The notes under the pieces: generated by a model | Database searches by the model: none | Told to the model about the DNA's origin: nothing | The model's input: only the letters and a program-made list of their open reading frames with translations | In this document: positions 32,967 to 41,796 of the stretch, one piece after another | How the letters are laid out: each line of letters starts with the position of its first letter | Position numbering within the stretch: position 1 is the stretch's first letter | Assembly (NCBI RefSeq): GCF_003386235.1 | Contig: NZ_QRDZ01000033.1 | Location: 1-64,000, forward strand | Direction of reading: 5' to 3' | Length of the DNA: 64,000 nucleotides | From: Cohnella phaseoli | GTDB lineage: Bacteria > Bacillota > Bacilli > Paenibacillales > Paenibacillaceae | Made by a program: the position numbers and the translations under genes

Positions 32967-32995
32967 GCATCTCTGCGCAGCAGAGGTGCTTTTTT
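32967..32995 (+). terminator. trp leader attenuator (intrinsic terminator)
   Basis: GCATCTCTGC and GCAGAGGTGC form a 10-bp stem with a 3-nt loop (32967-32989), followed by six Ts. It lies about 75 nt after the TRAP site and 50 nt before trpE, as expected for TRAP-controlled attenuation. I see no Trp-codon-rich leader peptide. Confidence 0.88.
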
Positions 32996-33044
32996 GATTT
33001 TCGGCGAAGAGGGCGCAGCCCGAGCCGACGGGGGAGAGATCAGG

Positions 33045-34622
33045 ATGGATCAGCGTGAGCTTCAGGAAATCAAAGCAATGGCAGGACGCTATAACGTCAT
33101 TCCGGTCGTACGCAAGCTGCTGGCGGATACGGAGACGCCGATCCGGGTGTTCCAGCATTTGAGCAGAGATAAACGGGCGTTTCTCCTGGAAAGCGTCGAG
33201 GGAGGCGTCAAGTGGGCTAGATATTCCTATATCGGCACGGATCCGTTTCTCGTGCTCAAGCTCAAGCATAACGCGCTGACGCTTGAAGAGAGAGGCAAAG
33301 TAGAGTCGTATACGACCGCTGAGCCGTTGCAACTGCTAAGGGAGAAGCTGCGATCCTACCGGAGCCCGGCCGTGCCCGAGCTTCCCCCGTTTACAGGCGG
33401 CGCGATCGGATTTTTCGGCTACGACCTGCTGCAATATTACGAGCGGAAGCTGCCGCCGCACAAGCATGACGATTTAAACATGGACGACATGCAGTTTATG
33501 TTCTGCGATCTGGTCATCGCTTTCGATCATTTCAAGCAGCATGTGCTTGTCATCGGCAACGTGCACATCCCTGAAGGGGCCAGCGATGCGGTCATTGAAG
33601 CCTCCTATCTGGAGACGCTGAACGGGATCGACGATACGATCCGCCGGATTCAGCAGCCGATTCCGGTGCAGCCGTCAAGAAGTACGCCTCCGCAGGATCC
33701 CGAGCTCGGAGAGGTTTCCTCCAACCTGACGAAGGAGCAGTTTATCGACAACGTCAATCAGGCGAAGGAGTACATTCGAGCGGGAGATATTTTTCAGGTG
33801 GTGCTGTCGCAGCGGTTTCACATCGAGACGGAGGTCGATCCGCTTCATGTCTACCGCGTGCTGCGAACGATGAATCCGTCGCCGTACATGTATGTGCTGA
33901 AGCTGGACGACGAGGTAATCGTCGGCACGTCGCCGGAGCTGCTCGTTAAAGTCGACAACGGCAAAGTCGAAACCCGCCCAATCGCGGGAACGCGGCCGAG
34001 GGGCAATACGCCGGAAGAGGATCTGCAACTGGAGCGAGAGCTGCTCGCCGACGAGAAGGAACGAGCCGAGCACGTCATGCTCGTCGATCTGGGCCGCAAC
34101 GACATCGGCCGCGTATCGACGTTCGGTACGGTGAAATGCGACAGCTATATGGAGATCGAGCGCTACTCTCACGTCATGCACATCGTGTCCAACGTAACGG
34201 GCGAGCTGCGGCCGGACAAAGATTTCTACGACGCATTCCTGTCCTGTCTGCCTGCGGGCACAGTATCGGGCGCGCCGAAGCTGCGGGCGATGGAGATCAT
34301 CGCGGAGCTGGAGAACGAAGCGAGAGGCGCCTACGCCGGAGCGATCGGCTATCTCGGCTTTTCGGGTAACTTGAATACGTGCATTACGATCCGAACGATC
34401 ATCTTCAAACATGGCAAAGCGTACGTGCAGGCCGGGGCCGGAATTGTCTGGGATTCCGTTCCGGAAAACGAGTACCTGGAAACGCAGAACAAAGCCAAAG
34501 GGATGCTCAAAGCGATCCGGGCAGCCGAAGAGGCGTTCCCGCCTGCCGGCGCGAAGCGCAATGCGAGCGAGTTCTCGACCGTACTGGCGGGAGATCGGCG
34601 CACGAATCTGGATTACGATTGA
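33045..34622 (+). CDS. trpE: Anthranilate synthase component I
   Basis: Converts chorismate and ammonia (from the glutamine amidotransferase partner) to anthranilate. The 525-residue protein has the feedback-site LLES(V) segment near residue 49, PIAGTRPRG, VMLVDLGRNDIGRV, and the LPAGTVSGAPKLRAMEII block. ATG 33045 follows GGGGGAGAG; the frame is open farther upstream through the leader but no site supports it. No trpG follows, as in B. subtilis where pabA elsewhere serves both pathways. Confidence 0.96.
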   Translation: MDQRELQEIKAMAGRYNVIPVVRKLLADTETPIRVFQHLSRDKRAFLLESVEGGVKWARYSYIGTDPFLVLKLKHNALTLEERGKVESYTTAEPLQLLREKLRSYRSPAVPELPPFTGGAIGFFGYDLLQYYERKLPPHKHDDLNMDDMQFMFCDLVIAFDHFKQHVLVIGNVHIPEGASDAVIEASYLETLNGIDDTIRRIQQPIPVQPSRSTPPQDPELGEVSSNLTKEQFIDNVNQAKEYIRAGDIFQVVLSQRFHIETEVDPLHVYRVLRTMNPSPYMYVLKLDDEVIVGTSPELLVKVDNGKVETRPIAGTRPRGNTPEEDLQLERELLADEKERAEHVMLVDLGRNDIGRVSTFGTVKCDSYMEIERYSHVMHIVSNVTGELRPDKDFYDAFLSCLPAGTVSGAPKLRAMEIIAELENEARGAYAGAIGYLGFSGNLNTCITIRTIIFKHGKAYVQAGAGIVWDSVPENEYLETQNKAKGMLKAIRAAEEAFPPAGAKRNASEFSTVLAGDRRTNLDYD

Positions 34623-34644
34623 TCAAGAGGAGGACTCGGGCAAA

Positions 34645-35691
34645 ATGAGCGAAACGATAGCATTGAGTTTGCCGCAGGCGCTCTCCAAGCTGATGAGCGG
34701 GGACGATTTGACGAGAGAAGAAGCGTTCGGCGTGATGACGACAATTATGAAGGGCGAAGCGACCCCGGCGCAAATTGGCGGAACCGTGATCGCACTGCGG
34801 ATGAAAGGCGAGACGACGGATGAAATTCTCGGCTTCGCCGAGGCGATGCGGGCGGTCTCCAACCGGGTCGCGACCGAGCACAATAATCTGCTCGACACAT
34901 GCGGGACGGGCGGCTCCGGCGTTCATAAGTTCAATATATCGACGGCCTCGGCGATCATCGCCTCCGCCGCAGGCGTTAGAGTCGCGAAGCACGGAAACCG
35001 CGCGATGTCCGGCAAGGCCGGCAGCGCCGATGTGCTGGAAGCTCTCGGCGTCAACATTAATCTGACGGCAGAGCAGGCGGCCGAATGTCTGGAGCAGACG
35101 GGAATCTGCTTTATGTTCGCGCAGCTCTACCATCCGGCGCTTAAGCATGCGGCGGCTCCGAGAAAAGAGCTGGGCGTGCGCACGATCTTTAATATGCTTG
35201 GACCGCTGGCCAATCCGGCCAGGGCTGACCGCCAAATGATCGGCTTGTATGATCGCTCCCGCACTTCGACAGTCGCTGAGGTGCTGTCCGGTCTCGGACT
35301 GAAGCGGGCGATGGTCGTCGGCAGTCATGACGGTCTGGACGAAATCAGCATTTCGGCGCCGACGCAGGTGTCGGAGCTGCGTAATGGCGAGGTCCTTACC
35401 TACGACATTACGCCCGAGGAAATCGGTCTGTCGACCGTCTCCCTGAAAGCCGTGCAAGGAGGCAACGCGATGGAGAATGCGCACATCATTCGCCGCGTCC
35501 TGGGCGGAGAGAAGAGCGCGTATCGCGACATCGTACTGGCGAACGCGGGAGCTTGCATTTACGTTGCCGGACGCGCCGACTCGCTGAAGGATGGAGTGGC
35601 CGTGGCGGCCGAGACGATCGCATCGGGCCATGCCGCCGACAAACTGCAGCAATGGATTGCTACGACGGGAGAGTTGAGCCATGTTTCTTGA
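34645..35691 (+). CDS. trpD: Anthranilate phosphoribosyltransferase
   Basis: Joins anthranilate to PRPP. The 348-residue protein has the PRPP-binding DTCGTGGSG near residue 87, the KHGNRAMSGKAGSADVLEALG block and NPARADRQMIG. ATG 34645 follows AAGAGGAGGACTCGG, 22 bp after trpE. Its end overlaps the trpC start by 11 bp. Confidence 0.96.
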   Translation: MSETIALSLPQALSKLMSGDDLTREEAFGVMTTIMKGEATPAQIGGTVIALRMKGETTDEILGFAEAMRAVSNRVATEHNNLLDTCGTGGSGVHKFNISTASAIIASAAGVRVAKHGNRAMSGKAGSADVLEALGVNINLTAEQAAECLEQTGICFMFAQLYHPALKHAAAPRKELGVRTIFNMLGPLANPARADRQMIGLYDRSRTSTVAEVLSGLGLKRAMVVGSHDGLDEISISAPTQVSELRNGEVLTYDITPEEIGLSTVSLKAVQGGNAMENAHIIRRVLGGEKSAYRDIVLANAGACIYVAGRADSLKDGVAVAAETIASGHAADKLQQWIATTGELSHVS

Positions 35692-36487
35692 TCGGATCGT
35701 CGCCACCAAACATCAAGAGGTGGAGATGCTTAAACAAACGCTGTCGATATCCGAAGCGGAGAAGCGGATCGCCGAGCTTCCAGCCTGTAAGGGCTTCGAG
35801 CGAGCGCTTGTCGGCCGCAACCGTCCGGTCGGGCTGATCGCGGAAGTCAAGAAGGCCAGTCCTTCCAAAGGGCTGATCCGTCCGGATTTCCATCCTGTCA
35901 GTCTGGCCCAGGCGTACGAGCGCGCCGGAACCGACTGCATTTCCGTGCTGACGGATGTCGACTACTTCCAGGGAAGCAACGATTACTTGACGGAAATCCG
36001 TAGTCAGGTTAAAGTTCCTTTGTTGCGCAAAGATTTTACGATCGACGAACGGCAGATTTACGAAGCGAGATTGATCGGCGCGGATGCGATTTTGCTGATC
36101 GCGGCCATTCTGACTCCGAAGCAGCTCGCGGATTTTCATACGCTTGGACGCGACCTCGGCCTGGATGTGCTTGTGGAGGTGCATAATCGTCCGGAACTCG
36201 AGACGGTGCTGGAATTTGGGCAAGCGACGCTTATCGGGGTCAACAACCGCGATCTGAAAACGTTCGTTACCGATCTGTCCGTCACGGAACAGTTAATCGG
36301 GCTCATGCCGTCCGGGGTCGTTGCGGTCAGCGAGAGCGCGATCGCCACGACGGACGATGTTGCTTACGTTCGCAAGGCGGGGGCGCAGGCGGTGCTGATC
36401 GGCGAGCATTTTATGCGTCAGCCGATCGTCGAGGACGCGGTGAACGCGCTGCTCGGACCCGCGCTGAAAGAAGGCGCAACGCAATGA
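35681..36487 (+). CDS. trpC: Indole-3-glycerol phosphate synthase
   Basis: TIM-barrel enzyme closing the indole ring. The 268-residue protein has AEVKKASPSKGLI, DFHPVSLAQAYERAGTDCISVLTD, LLRKDFTID and VGVNNRDLKTF (here LIGVNNRDLKTF), all canonical. ATG 35681 lies within the end of trpD; its own stop overlaps trpF by 4 bp. Confidence 0.96.
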   Translation: MFLDRIVATKHQEVEMLKQTLSISEAEKRIAELPACKGFERALVGRNRPVGLIAEVKKASPSKGLIRPDFHPVSLAQAYERAGTDCISVLTDVDYFQGSNDYLTEIRSQVKVPLLRKDFTIDERQIYEARLIGADAILLIAAILTPKQLADFHTLGRDLGLDVLVEVHNRPELETVLEFGQATLIGVNNRDLKTFVTDLSVTEQLIGLMPSGVVAVSESAIATTDDVAYVRKAGAQAVLIGEHFMRQPIVEDAVNALLGPALKEGATQ

Positions 36488-37170
36488 CGGACGAGCGCAA
36501 GGCGGCAGAACGGTCGACTGCCGTGAAAATATGCGGGATCAAAGAGGAAGCGACCTTGCAGGGCATGGCGGGATTGCAAGTCGACTATATCGGCTTCGTG
36601 TTTGCCAAGAGTCGTCGGCAGGTGACGCCGGAGCGGGCCGCCCAGCTCCAAGAGGAAGCGCGGCGCGTTTCGATGGCGAGAGGCAAACCGCCGCTTACCG
36701 TCGGCGTGTTCGTCAATCCGACGCTTGAGCAGCTTGCGCAGACGTTAGCCGTTGTGCCGCTGGATGTCGTGCAGCTTCATGGCGAAGAGACGCCGGAGTT
36801 TGCGCGCGAGGTGCGGGAGCGTCTATCCGTCGACGTATGGCGGGCGCTGTCGGTGGGGGACGAGGATTCGGCCGAAGGAGCGGCGCGTCTGCAAGCCTAT
36901 GCCGGCGTTGTGTCGACCGTGCTGCTGGATACGGCGGGCGGAGGAACGGGAAAAACTTTTCGCTGGGACGTGATTCCGGCTTATCAGCAAGCAGCTGCCG
37001 ACAGCGGACTGAGATTGTTTGTTGCGGGCGGACTTTCCCCGGACAACGCGGACGAGCTCGTCGCAACATATCGGCCCGCAGGCGTCGACATCTCCAGCGG
37101 CGTGGAGACCGACGGGGCGAAGGACATCGGTAAAATCGCCGCATTTGCAGAAAGGGTGAACTACGCATGA
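36484..37170 (+). CDS. trpF: Phosphoribosylanthranilate isomerase
   Basis: Amadori rearrangement step of tryptophan synthesis. The 228-residue TIM barrel has KICGIKEEATL near the start (catalytic Cys), GFVFAKSRRQV, VVQLHGEE and LLDTAGGGTGKTF, then GGLSPDNADEL and GVDISSGVETDGAKD. ATG 36484 overlaps trpC by 4 bp, and its stop overlaps trpB by 4 bp. The first ~12 residues (TDERKAAERST) are an extension compared with many homologues. Confidence 0.95.
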   Translation: MTDERKAAERSTAVKICGIKEEATLQGMAGLQVDYIGFVFAKSRRQVTPERAAQLQEEARRVSMARGKPPLTVGVFVNPTLEQLAQTLAVVPLDVVQLHGEETPEFAREVRERLSVDVWRALSVGDEDSAEGAARLQAYAGVVSTVLLDTAGGGTGKTFRWDVIPAYQQAAADSGLRLFVAGGLSPDNADELVATYRPAGVDISSGVETDGAKDIGKIAAFAERVNYA

Positions 37171-38372
37171 GTCAAGTGCCGGATCAGCACGGACGCTTCG
37201 GTCCGTTCGGCGGAAAATATGTGCCTGAAACGTTAATGAACGCCTTGATCGAGCTGGAGGACGCTTATCAGAAGTATAAGGACGATCCGGAATTTCTGGA
37301 AGAGGTCCGCTATTTGCTTAAGCAGTATTCCGGGCGGCCAACTCCGCTGTACTATGCGGAGAGGTTGTCCAACCAACTCGGCGGCGCGAAAATATATCTC
37401 AAGCGCGAGGATTTGAATCACACCGGAGCGCACAAGATCAACAATACGATCGGACAAGCGGTGCTGGCGAAGCGGATGGGGAAGAAAAAGGTCATCGCCG
37501 AGACGGGCGCAGGCCAGCACGGCGTCGCCACGGCTACGGTAGCCGCTTTGATGGGGCTCGAGTGCAAGGTGTTTATGGGCGAGGAGGATACGAAGCGCCA
37601 GCAGCTTAACGTGTTCCGCATGAAGCTGCTCGGCTCCGAGGTCATTCCCGTGCTGTCGGGAACCCGCACTTTAAAGGATGCTTGCAACGAAACGCTGCGT
37701 TACTGGGTCAGCCACGTTGAAGATACGTATTACATTCTCGGCTCCGTAACCGGACCGCATCCTTATCCGATGATGGTCCGCGACTTCCAGCGGATTATCG
37801 GTCTTGAGTCTCGCGAGCAAATTCTCGAAGCCGAAGGCCGTCTGCCCGATGTTGTCGTGGCGGCGGTCGGCGGAGGCAGCAATGCGATCGGGATGTTCCA
37901 TCCGTTCATCGGGGACAAAAGCGTTCGTCTTCTGGGCGTGGAAGCGGCCGGTCGAGGCGTCGACACGGAAGAGCACGCGGCGACGATGACCAAGGGTCGT
38001 CCGGGCGTTTTCCAAGGTTCGATGAGCTATGTCCTGCAGGACGAAGGCGGGCAAGTGCTGCCGGCTCACTCGATCTCCGCCGGACTCGACTATCCGGGCA
38101 TCGGGCCGGAGCACGCGTATCTGAAAGATACGGAGCGAGCGGAATATGTGCCGATTACCGACAAGGAGGCGCTTGACGCGCTGTCCACGCTATCCCGTAC
38201 GGAAGGCATCATCCCGGCGCTGGAATCGGCGCATGCGATCGCGCAAGTGCTTAAAATCGCGCCGACGATGAGCAAGGACGAAATTATCGTCGTCAGCCTG
38301 TCGGGACGCGGGGACAAAGATGTGGAATCGATCATGTCGTATTTGGCGAAAGAGGAGGGGCAATCGTTATGA
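37167..38372 (+). CDS. trpB: Tryptophan synthase beta chain
   Basis: PLP enzyme condensing indole with serine. The 401-residue protein has GRFGPFGGKYVPETLM, the PLP lysine in HTGAHKINNTIGQ, ETGAGQHGVATA and the phosphate-binding GGGSNAIG. Overlaps trpF and trpA by 4 bp each, in line with stoichiometric alpha2beta2 assembly. Confidence 0.97.
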   Translation: MSQVPDQHGRFGPFGGKYVPETLMNALIELEDAYQKYKDDPEFLEEVRYLLKQYSGRPTPLYYAERLSNQLGGAKIYLKREDLNHTGAHKINNTIGQAVLAKRMGKKKVIAETGAGQHGVATATVAALMGLECKVFMGEEDTKRQQLNVFRMKLLGSEVIPVLSGTRTLKDACNETLRYWVSHVEDTYYILGSVTGPHPYPMMVRDFQRIIGLESREQILEAEGRLPDVVVAAVGGGSNAIGMFHPFIGDKSVRLLGVEAAGRGVDTEEHAATMTKGRPGVFQGSMSYVLQDEGGQVLPAHSISAGLDYPGIGPEHAYLKDTERAEYVPITDKEALDALSTLSRTEGIIPALESAHAIAQVLKIAPTMSKDEIIVVSLSGRGDKDVESIMSYLAKEEGQSL

Positions 38373-39202
38373 GCGCGACCAATGCGATCGACGCGGTATT
38401 CGCGAGGTTGAAGGAAACGGGCGAGACGGCGCTTATTCCGTTCATGACGATGGGCGATCCCGACCTCGAAACTTCTGTCGAGCTGTTGCAAGCGGCCGAA
38501 GAAGCGGGAGCGCACATGATCGAGCTGGGCATTCCCTATTCCGACCCGCTCGCGGACGGACCGGTCATTCAACGGGCGTCCGAACGCGCCCTGCGCAACC
38601 GGATCAGCCTGCTGGATTGCATGTCCGTCGCTTCCAAAGCAAGGGAGCGCGGCGTGAAGCTGCCGTTCATTTTGTTTACTTATTTTAATCCGGTGCTGCA
38701 GCTTGGGCTTGAGCGTTACTTTGAACTGCTCAAGGAGCATGGCTTCAGCGGCATGATCATCCCCGATCTTCCGCTGGAGGAAGACGGCGAAGTTCGCGCT
38801 TTGGCGGAAGCAAGCGGGATCCATCTTATTCCGCTCGTTGCGCCGACCTCGGAAGCTCGGGTTGAGCGAATCGCCGCCAGAGCCCAAGGCTTCGTCTATT
38901 GCGTCTCCTCGCTTGGCGTGACGGGCGTACGCTCCTCGTTCCACGAGGGTATCGATTCGTTCCTGGCTTCGGTGCGCAAGGCGGCGAGCGTGCCGATCTG
39001 CGTCGGCTTCGGCATCTCGAATCGCGAGCAGGCGGAGCGCTTTGCCGGCCAATGCGACGGCGTGATTGTCGGCAGCGCCATCGTGCGCCAGGTAGAAGAG
39101 GCGCTGCCGCTGCTGACGTCCGAGCAAGCGGGCGAACGGGAGCGCGGTCTGGCCTCCGTTCGCGATTTTATCGCCGATCTGAAGCCGCGCGTCACGGCCT
39201 GA
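38369..39202 (+). CDS. trpA: Tryptophan synthase alpha chain
   Basis: Cleaves indole-3-glycerol phosphate and channels indole to TrpB. The 277-residue TIM barrel has PFMTMGDPDLETS, the catalytic Glu in MIELGIPYSDPLADGP, IPDLPLEED (catalytic Asp) and GFGISNREQAE. Last trp gene. No classical terminator follows; the next promoter is at 39254. Confidence 0.96.
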   Translation: MSATNAIDAVFARLKETGETALIPFMTMGDPDLETSVELLQAAEEAGAHMIELGIPYSDPLADGPVIQRASERALRNRISLLDCMSVASKARERGVKLPFILFTYFNPVLQLGLERYFELLKEHGFSGMIIPDLPLEEDGEVRALAEASGIHLIPLVAPTSEARVERIAARAQGFVYCVSSLGVTGVRSSFHEGIDSFLASVRKAASVPICVGFGISNREQAERFAGQCDGVIVGSAIVRQVEEALPLLTSEQAGERERGLASVRDFIADLKPRVTA

Positions 39203-39253
39203 TACCATCATTTTTTACGGGAAAAAGCCAAAAGGCACCTGTACAGCACCGCG

Positions 39254-39282
39254 TTGGTGTGTCACAATAGAAGCACTATAAT
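39254..39282 (+). promoter_or_regulatory. Sigma-A promoter of hisC-tyrA
   Basis: TTGGTG (39254-39259), a 17-bp spacer and TATAAT (39277-39282). Predicted start near 39289. It allows hisC-tyrA expression independent of TRAP control of trpEDCFBA. Confidence 0.8.
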
Positions 39283-39285
39283 TTT

Positions 39286-39332
39286 ACGGAGCGACTGATG
39301 TCCCGCTAGCGGTGGGACAGGCAGCGCTCCGT
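39286..39332 (+). other. Long stem-loop at the 5' end of the hisC transcript
   Basis: ACGGAGCG and CGCTCCGT form an outer 8-bp stem; inside, TGTCCC and GGGACA form a second stem around GCTAGCGGT. Only TTTGCC follows, so terminator activity would be weak. It starts at about the transcription start and may stabilise the mRNA or partly end trp read-through. Confidence 0.55.
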
Positions 39333-39358
39333 TTGCCGTATCTTTAGGAGGGACAGCG

Positions 39359-40456
39359 ATGCAACCGAAACCGAATATTGTCCACTTGCCGGTGTATCAG
39401 CCGGGCAAGCCGGTAGAAGACGTAAAGAGAGAGCTGGGCTTGACCGAAGTGATCAAGCTGGCGTCCAACGAAAATCCGTTCGGCTGCTCGCCGAAAGCGA
39501 AGGAAGCGATCTCCCGCGAACTCGAAAATATGAGCATCTACCCGGACGGAGCCGCCGTGGAGCTGACGAACGCATTGGCCAAGCATCATGGGGTGAACCC
39601 GGATCAGGTCATTTTCGGAGCGGGCTCCGACGAGATCATTCTGATGATTTGCCGCGCGTTCCTGCAGCCGGGGGACGAGACAGTGATGGCGGATCAGACG
39701 TTCCCGCAATATAAGCACAATGTGACGATCGAGAATGCGAAGTCGATCGAGGTGCCGCTTAAAGAAGGCACTCACGACCTCTATTCGATGCTGGAACAGG
39801 TAAACGAGAAGACGAAAATCGTCTGGATCTGCAACCCGAACAATCCGACCGGAACAATCAATACGGCGGAAGAGGTGGAGTGGTTCCTATCCAAGGTGCC
39901 AAGCCATGTGCTTGTCGTGCTTGACGAAGCTTACTGCGAATATCTCGACGATCCTTCCTTCCCGGACGGAATCAAGCTGCTGCAAAAATACCCGAACGTC
40001 GTCGTACTCAGAACATTCTCGAAAATTTACGGACTCGCTTCGCTGCGTATCGGTTACGGCATCGGACAGCCCGGCGTCATCCGCAGCATCAATCAGGTGC
40101 GCGAGCCGTTTAATACGTCCCGGATGGGTCAGGCGGCTGCGCTGGCAGCGCTGCAGGACGTGGAATTTATCGCCTTCTGCCGCGAAGAGAACAAGAAGGG
40201 GCTGGCCTATTTCCGTCAAGCGTTCGAAGATTTGGGCTTAAAAGCGTTCCCGGCGTACGGAAACTTCATTATGGTCGACGTGCAACGTCCGGGTCAGGAA
40301 GTGTTCGAGGCGCTGCTCCGCAAAGGCGTTATTATTAGAGCCGGGCATAGGCAATATCCGACGAGCGTGCGGATTACGGTCGGCAATGCGGAGCAAAATG
40401 CGAAAGTGGTCGCCGCGCTAACTGCGGTTCTAAAAGAAATCGCGGTAAAGGTGTGA
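39359..40456 (+). CDS. hisC: Histidinol-phosphate aminotransferase
   Basis: PLP class II aminotransferase acting in histidine synthesis and, in Bacillus, also on aromatic keto acids. The 365-residue protein has KLASNENPFGCSP, CNPNNPTGT, the LDEAYCEY block and the PLP lysine in FSKIYGLASLRIG. ATG 39359 follows AGGAGGGACAGCG. Its place between trpA and tyrA matches B. subtilis, where it transaminates phenylpyruvate and hydroxyphenylpyruvate. Confidence 0.95.
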   Translation: MQPKPNIVHLPVYQPGKPVEDVKRELGLTEVIKLASNENPFGCSPKAKEAISRELENMSIYPDGAAVELTNALAKHHGVNPDQVIFGAGSDEIILMICRAFLQPGDETVMADQTFPQYKHNVTIENAKSIEVPLKEGTHDLYSMLEQVNEKTKIVWICNPNNPTGTINTAEEVEWFLSKVPSHVLVVLDEAYCEYLDDPSFPDGIKLLQKYPNVVVLRTFSKIYGLASLRIGYGIGQPGVIRSINQVREPFNTSRMGQAAALAALQDVEFIAFCREENKKGLAYFRQAFEDLGLKAFPAYGNFIMVDVQRPGQEVFEALLRKGVIIRAGHRQYPTSVRITVGNAEQNAKVVAALTAVLKEIAVKV

Positions 40457-40460
40457 CGGT

Positions 40461-41606
40461 ATGAGCGGAGAGTTTAGCGACTTTACGGACTTTAGCGATT
40501 TTGATGAAGCGAATCCGATTCGCATCGCCATCTTCGGCGTCGGCTTAATCGGCGGCTCGCTGGCATTATGCTTCAAGGGCAAACCGGGCGTGCACGTCGT
40601 CGGACACTCGATCAATGCGGCGTCGACGGAGAAATATGTGGCGCTCGGAGTTGTGGATTCGGCCACGACTTCGCTGGCGGAGGCGGCCCAGGACGCCGAT
40701 TTTATTTTCCTGTGCGTGCCGGTCGGGCGTTTGGAGGAGTACGTGGACGAGCTGTCCAAGCTGCCGCTTAAGCGCGGCTGTATCATCTCCGACGTTGGCA
40801 GTACGAAAGCTTCCGTTGTGCATCATGCCGACAAGCTGGGCTTGCGGGGCGCCGTCTTTATCGGGGGACACCCGATGGCGGGCTCGGAGCGTTCGGGCGT
40901 CGAAGCAGCCAGTTATTATTTGCTGGAAAACGCCTATTACGTGCTTACGCCGACGGCGGAAACGCCGCCCGAGTATGTGGGCAAGCTGGAACGGCTGCTT
41001 AAGCATACGCGCGCACACATCGTCAAAACCGATGCCGTGCAGCACGACGACATCGTCGGCGCGATCAGCCATCTTCCGCATATCGTCGCCGTTGCGCTGG
41101 TCAATCAGATTGCCGGGTATAACGAGTCGAACGAGCTGTACATGCGGCTGGCGGCCGGCGGTTTCCGCGACATTACGCGCATCGCGTCCAGCGATCCGGT
41201 TATATGGCGCGACATTTTGCTAAACAATCGCGACGTTATGCTAAAGCTCGTTCGCGATTGGCAGGGCGAAATGGAGCGTTTCGCGGCGCTGCTGGAACGG
41301 GAGGACGGCGAGGGGATTGCCGAACAGTTCCGCTCGGCAGGGGTTTTCCGCAGCCAGCTTCCGGAGCGGCGCAAAGGCATGATAACTTCGTTGTTCGAAT
41401 GCTACGTCGATGTGCCGGACCATCCGGGCATTATCGGCAAGATCGCGACAGAGCTCGGGCAGGCGAAGATCAACTTGAGCAACCTGCAAATTATCGAGAG
41501 CCGAGAAGACGTGCCGGGTATTATGCGGCTGTCGTTTAAGCAGGCCGACGATCTGGACCGGGCGACAGCGTTGCTCAAATCGCTCAATTACGACGTTCAT
41601 ATGTAA
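40461..41606 (+). CDS. tyrA: Prephenate dehydrogenase with C-terminal ACT domain
   Basis: NAD-dependent oxidative decarboxylation of prephenate to 4-hydroxyphenylpyruvate. The 381-residue protein has an acidic, Phe-rich N terminus (residues 1-17), the Rossmann loop GVGLIGGSLA, SDVGSTKASV, GGHPMAGSERSG and a C-terminal ACT domain from about residue 305 (YVDVPDHPGIIGKIA), the likely site of feedback control by tyrosine. It lies 4 bp after hisC. In B. subtilis aroE follows; here a terminator and the accessory operon follow. Confidence 0.95.
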   Translation: MSGEFSDFTDFSDFDEANPIRIAIFGVGLIGGSLALCFKGKPGVHVVGHSINAASTEKYVALGVVDSATTSLAEAAQDADFIFLCVPVGRLEEYVDELSKLPLKRGCIISDVGSTKASVVHHADKLGLRGAVFIGGHPMAGSERSGVEAASYYLLENAYYVLTPTAETPPEYVGKLERLLKHTRAHIVKTDAVQHDDIVGAISHLPHIVAVALVNQIAGYNESNELYMRLAAGGFRDITRIASSDPVIWRDILLNNRDVMLKLVRDWQGEMERFAALLEREDGEGIAEQFRSAGVFRSQLPERRKGMITSLFECYVDVPDHPGIIGKIATELGQAKINLSNLQIIESREDVPGIMRLSFKQADDLDRATALLKSLNYDVHM

Positions 41607-41621
41607 TCGTTTGATAAAGAT

Positions 41622-41684
41622 GAGCATCCCGCTAGTGCGCGGAATCGGCATTTGCCGTTTTCTTCGTGGCGGGGTGCTCTTTTT
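41622..41684 (+). terminator. Intrinsic terminator of the hisC-tyrA unit
   Basis: GAGCATCCCGC and GCGGGGTGCTC form an 11-bp stem (one GU) around a long loop that contains a CGGCATTTGCCG hairpin, followed by five Ts. Confidence 0.82.
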
Positions 41685-41729
41685 CGTGCGTGAATAAGAA
41701 GCAGTATTGTCGGCATTAAGTGAGTAAAT

Positions 41730-41758
41730 TTGAAATTTCCATATCCGGCTTTTATAAT
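41730..41758 (+). promoter_or_regulatory. Sigma-A promoter of the accessory STM401x-type operon
   Basis: TTGAAA (41730-41735), a 17-bp spacer and a perfect TATAAT (41753-41758). Start near 41765, 32 nt before the first gene. I see no obvious operator, so basal expression is likely. Confidence 0.85.
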
Positions 41759-41796
41759 GAACGAAGTATTCGCATTCATTCTCAGGAGGGATCGTC

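Noticed and set aside
32882..33042. ORF through the trp leader as a leader peptide
   Set aside because: No ribosome binding site, no Trp codons; the TRAP site and terminator explain the leader better.
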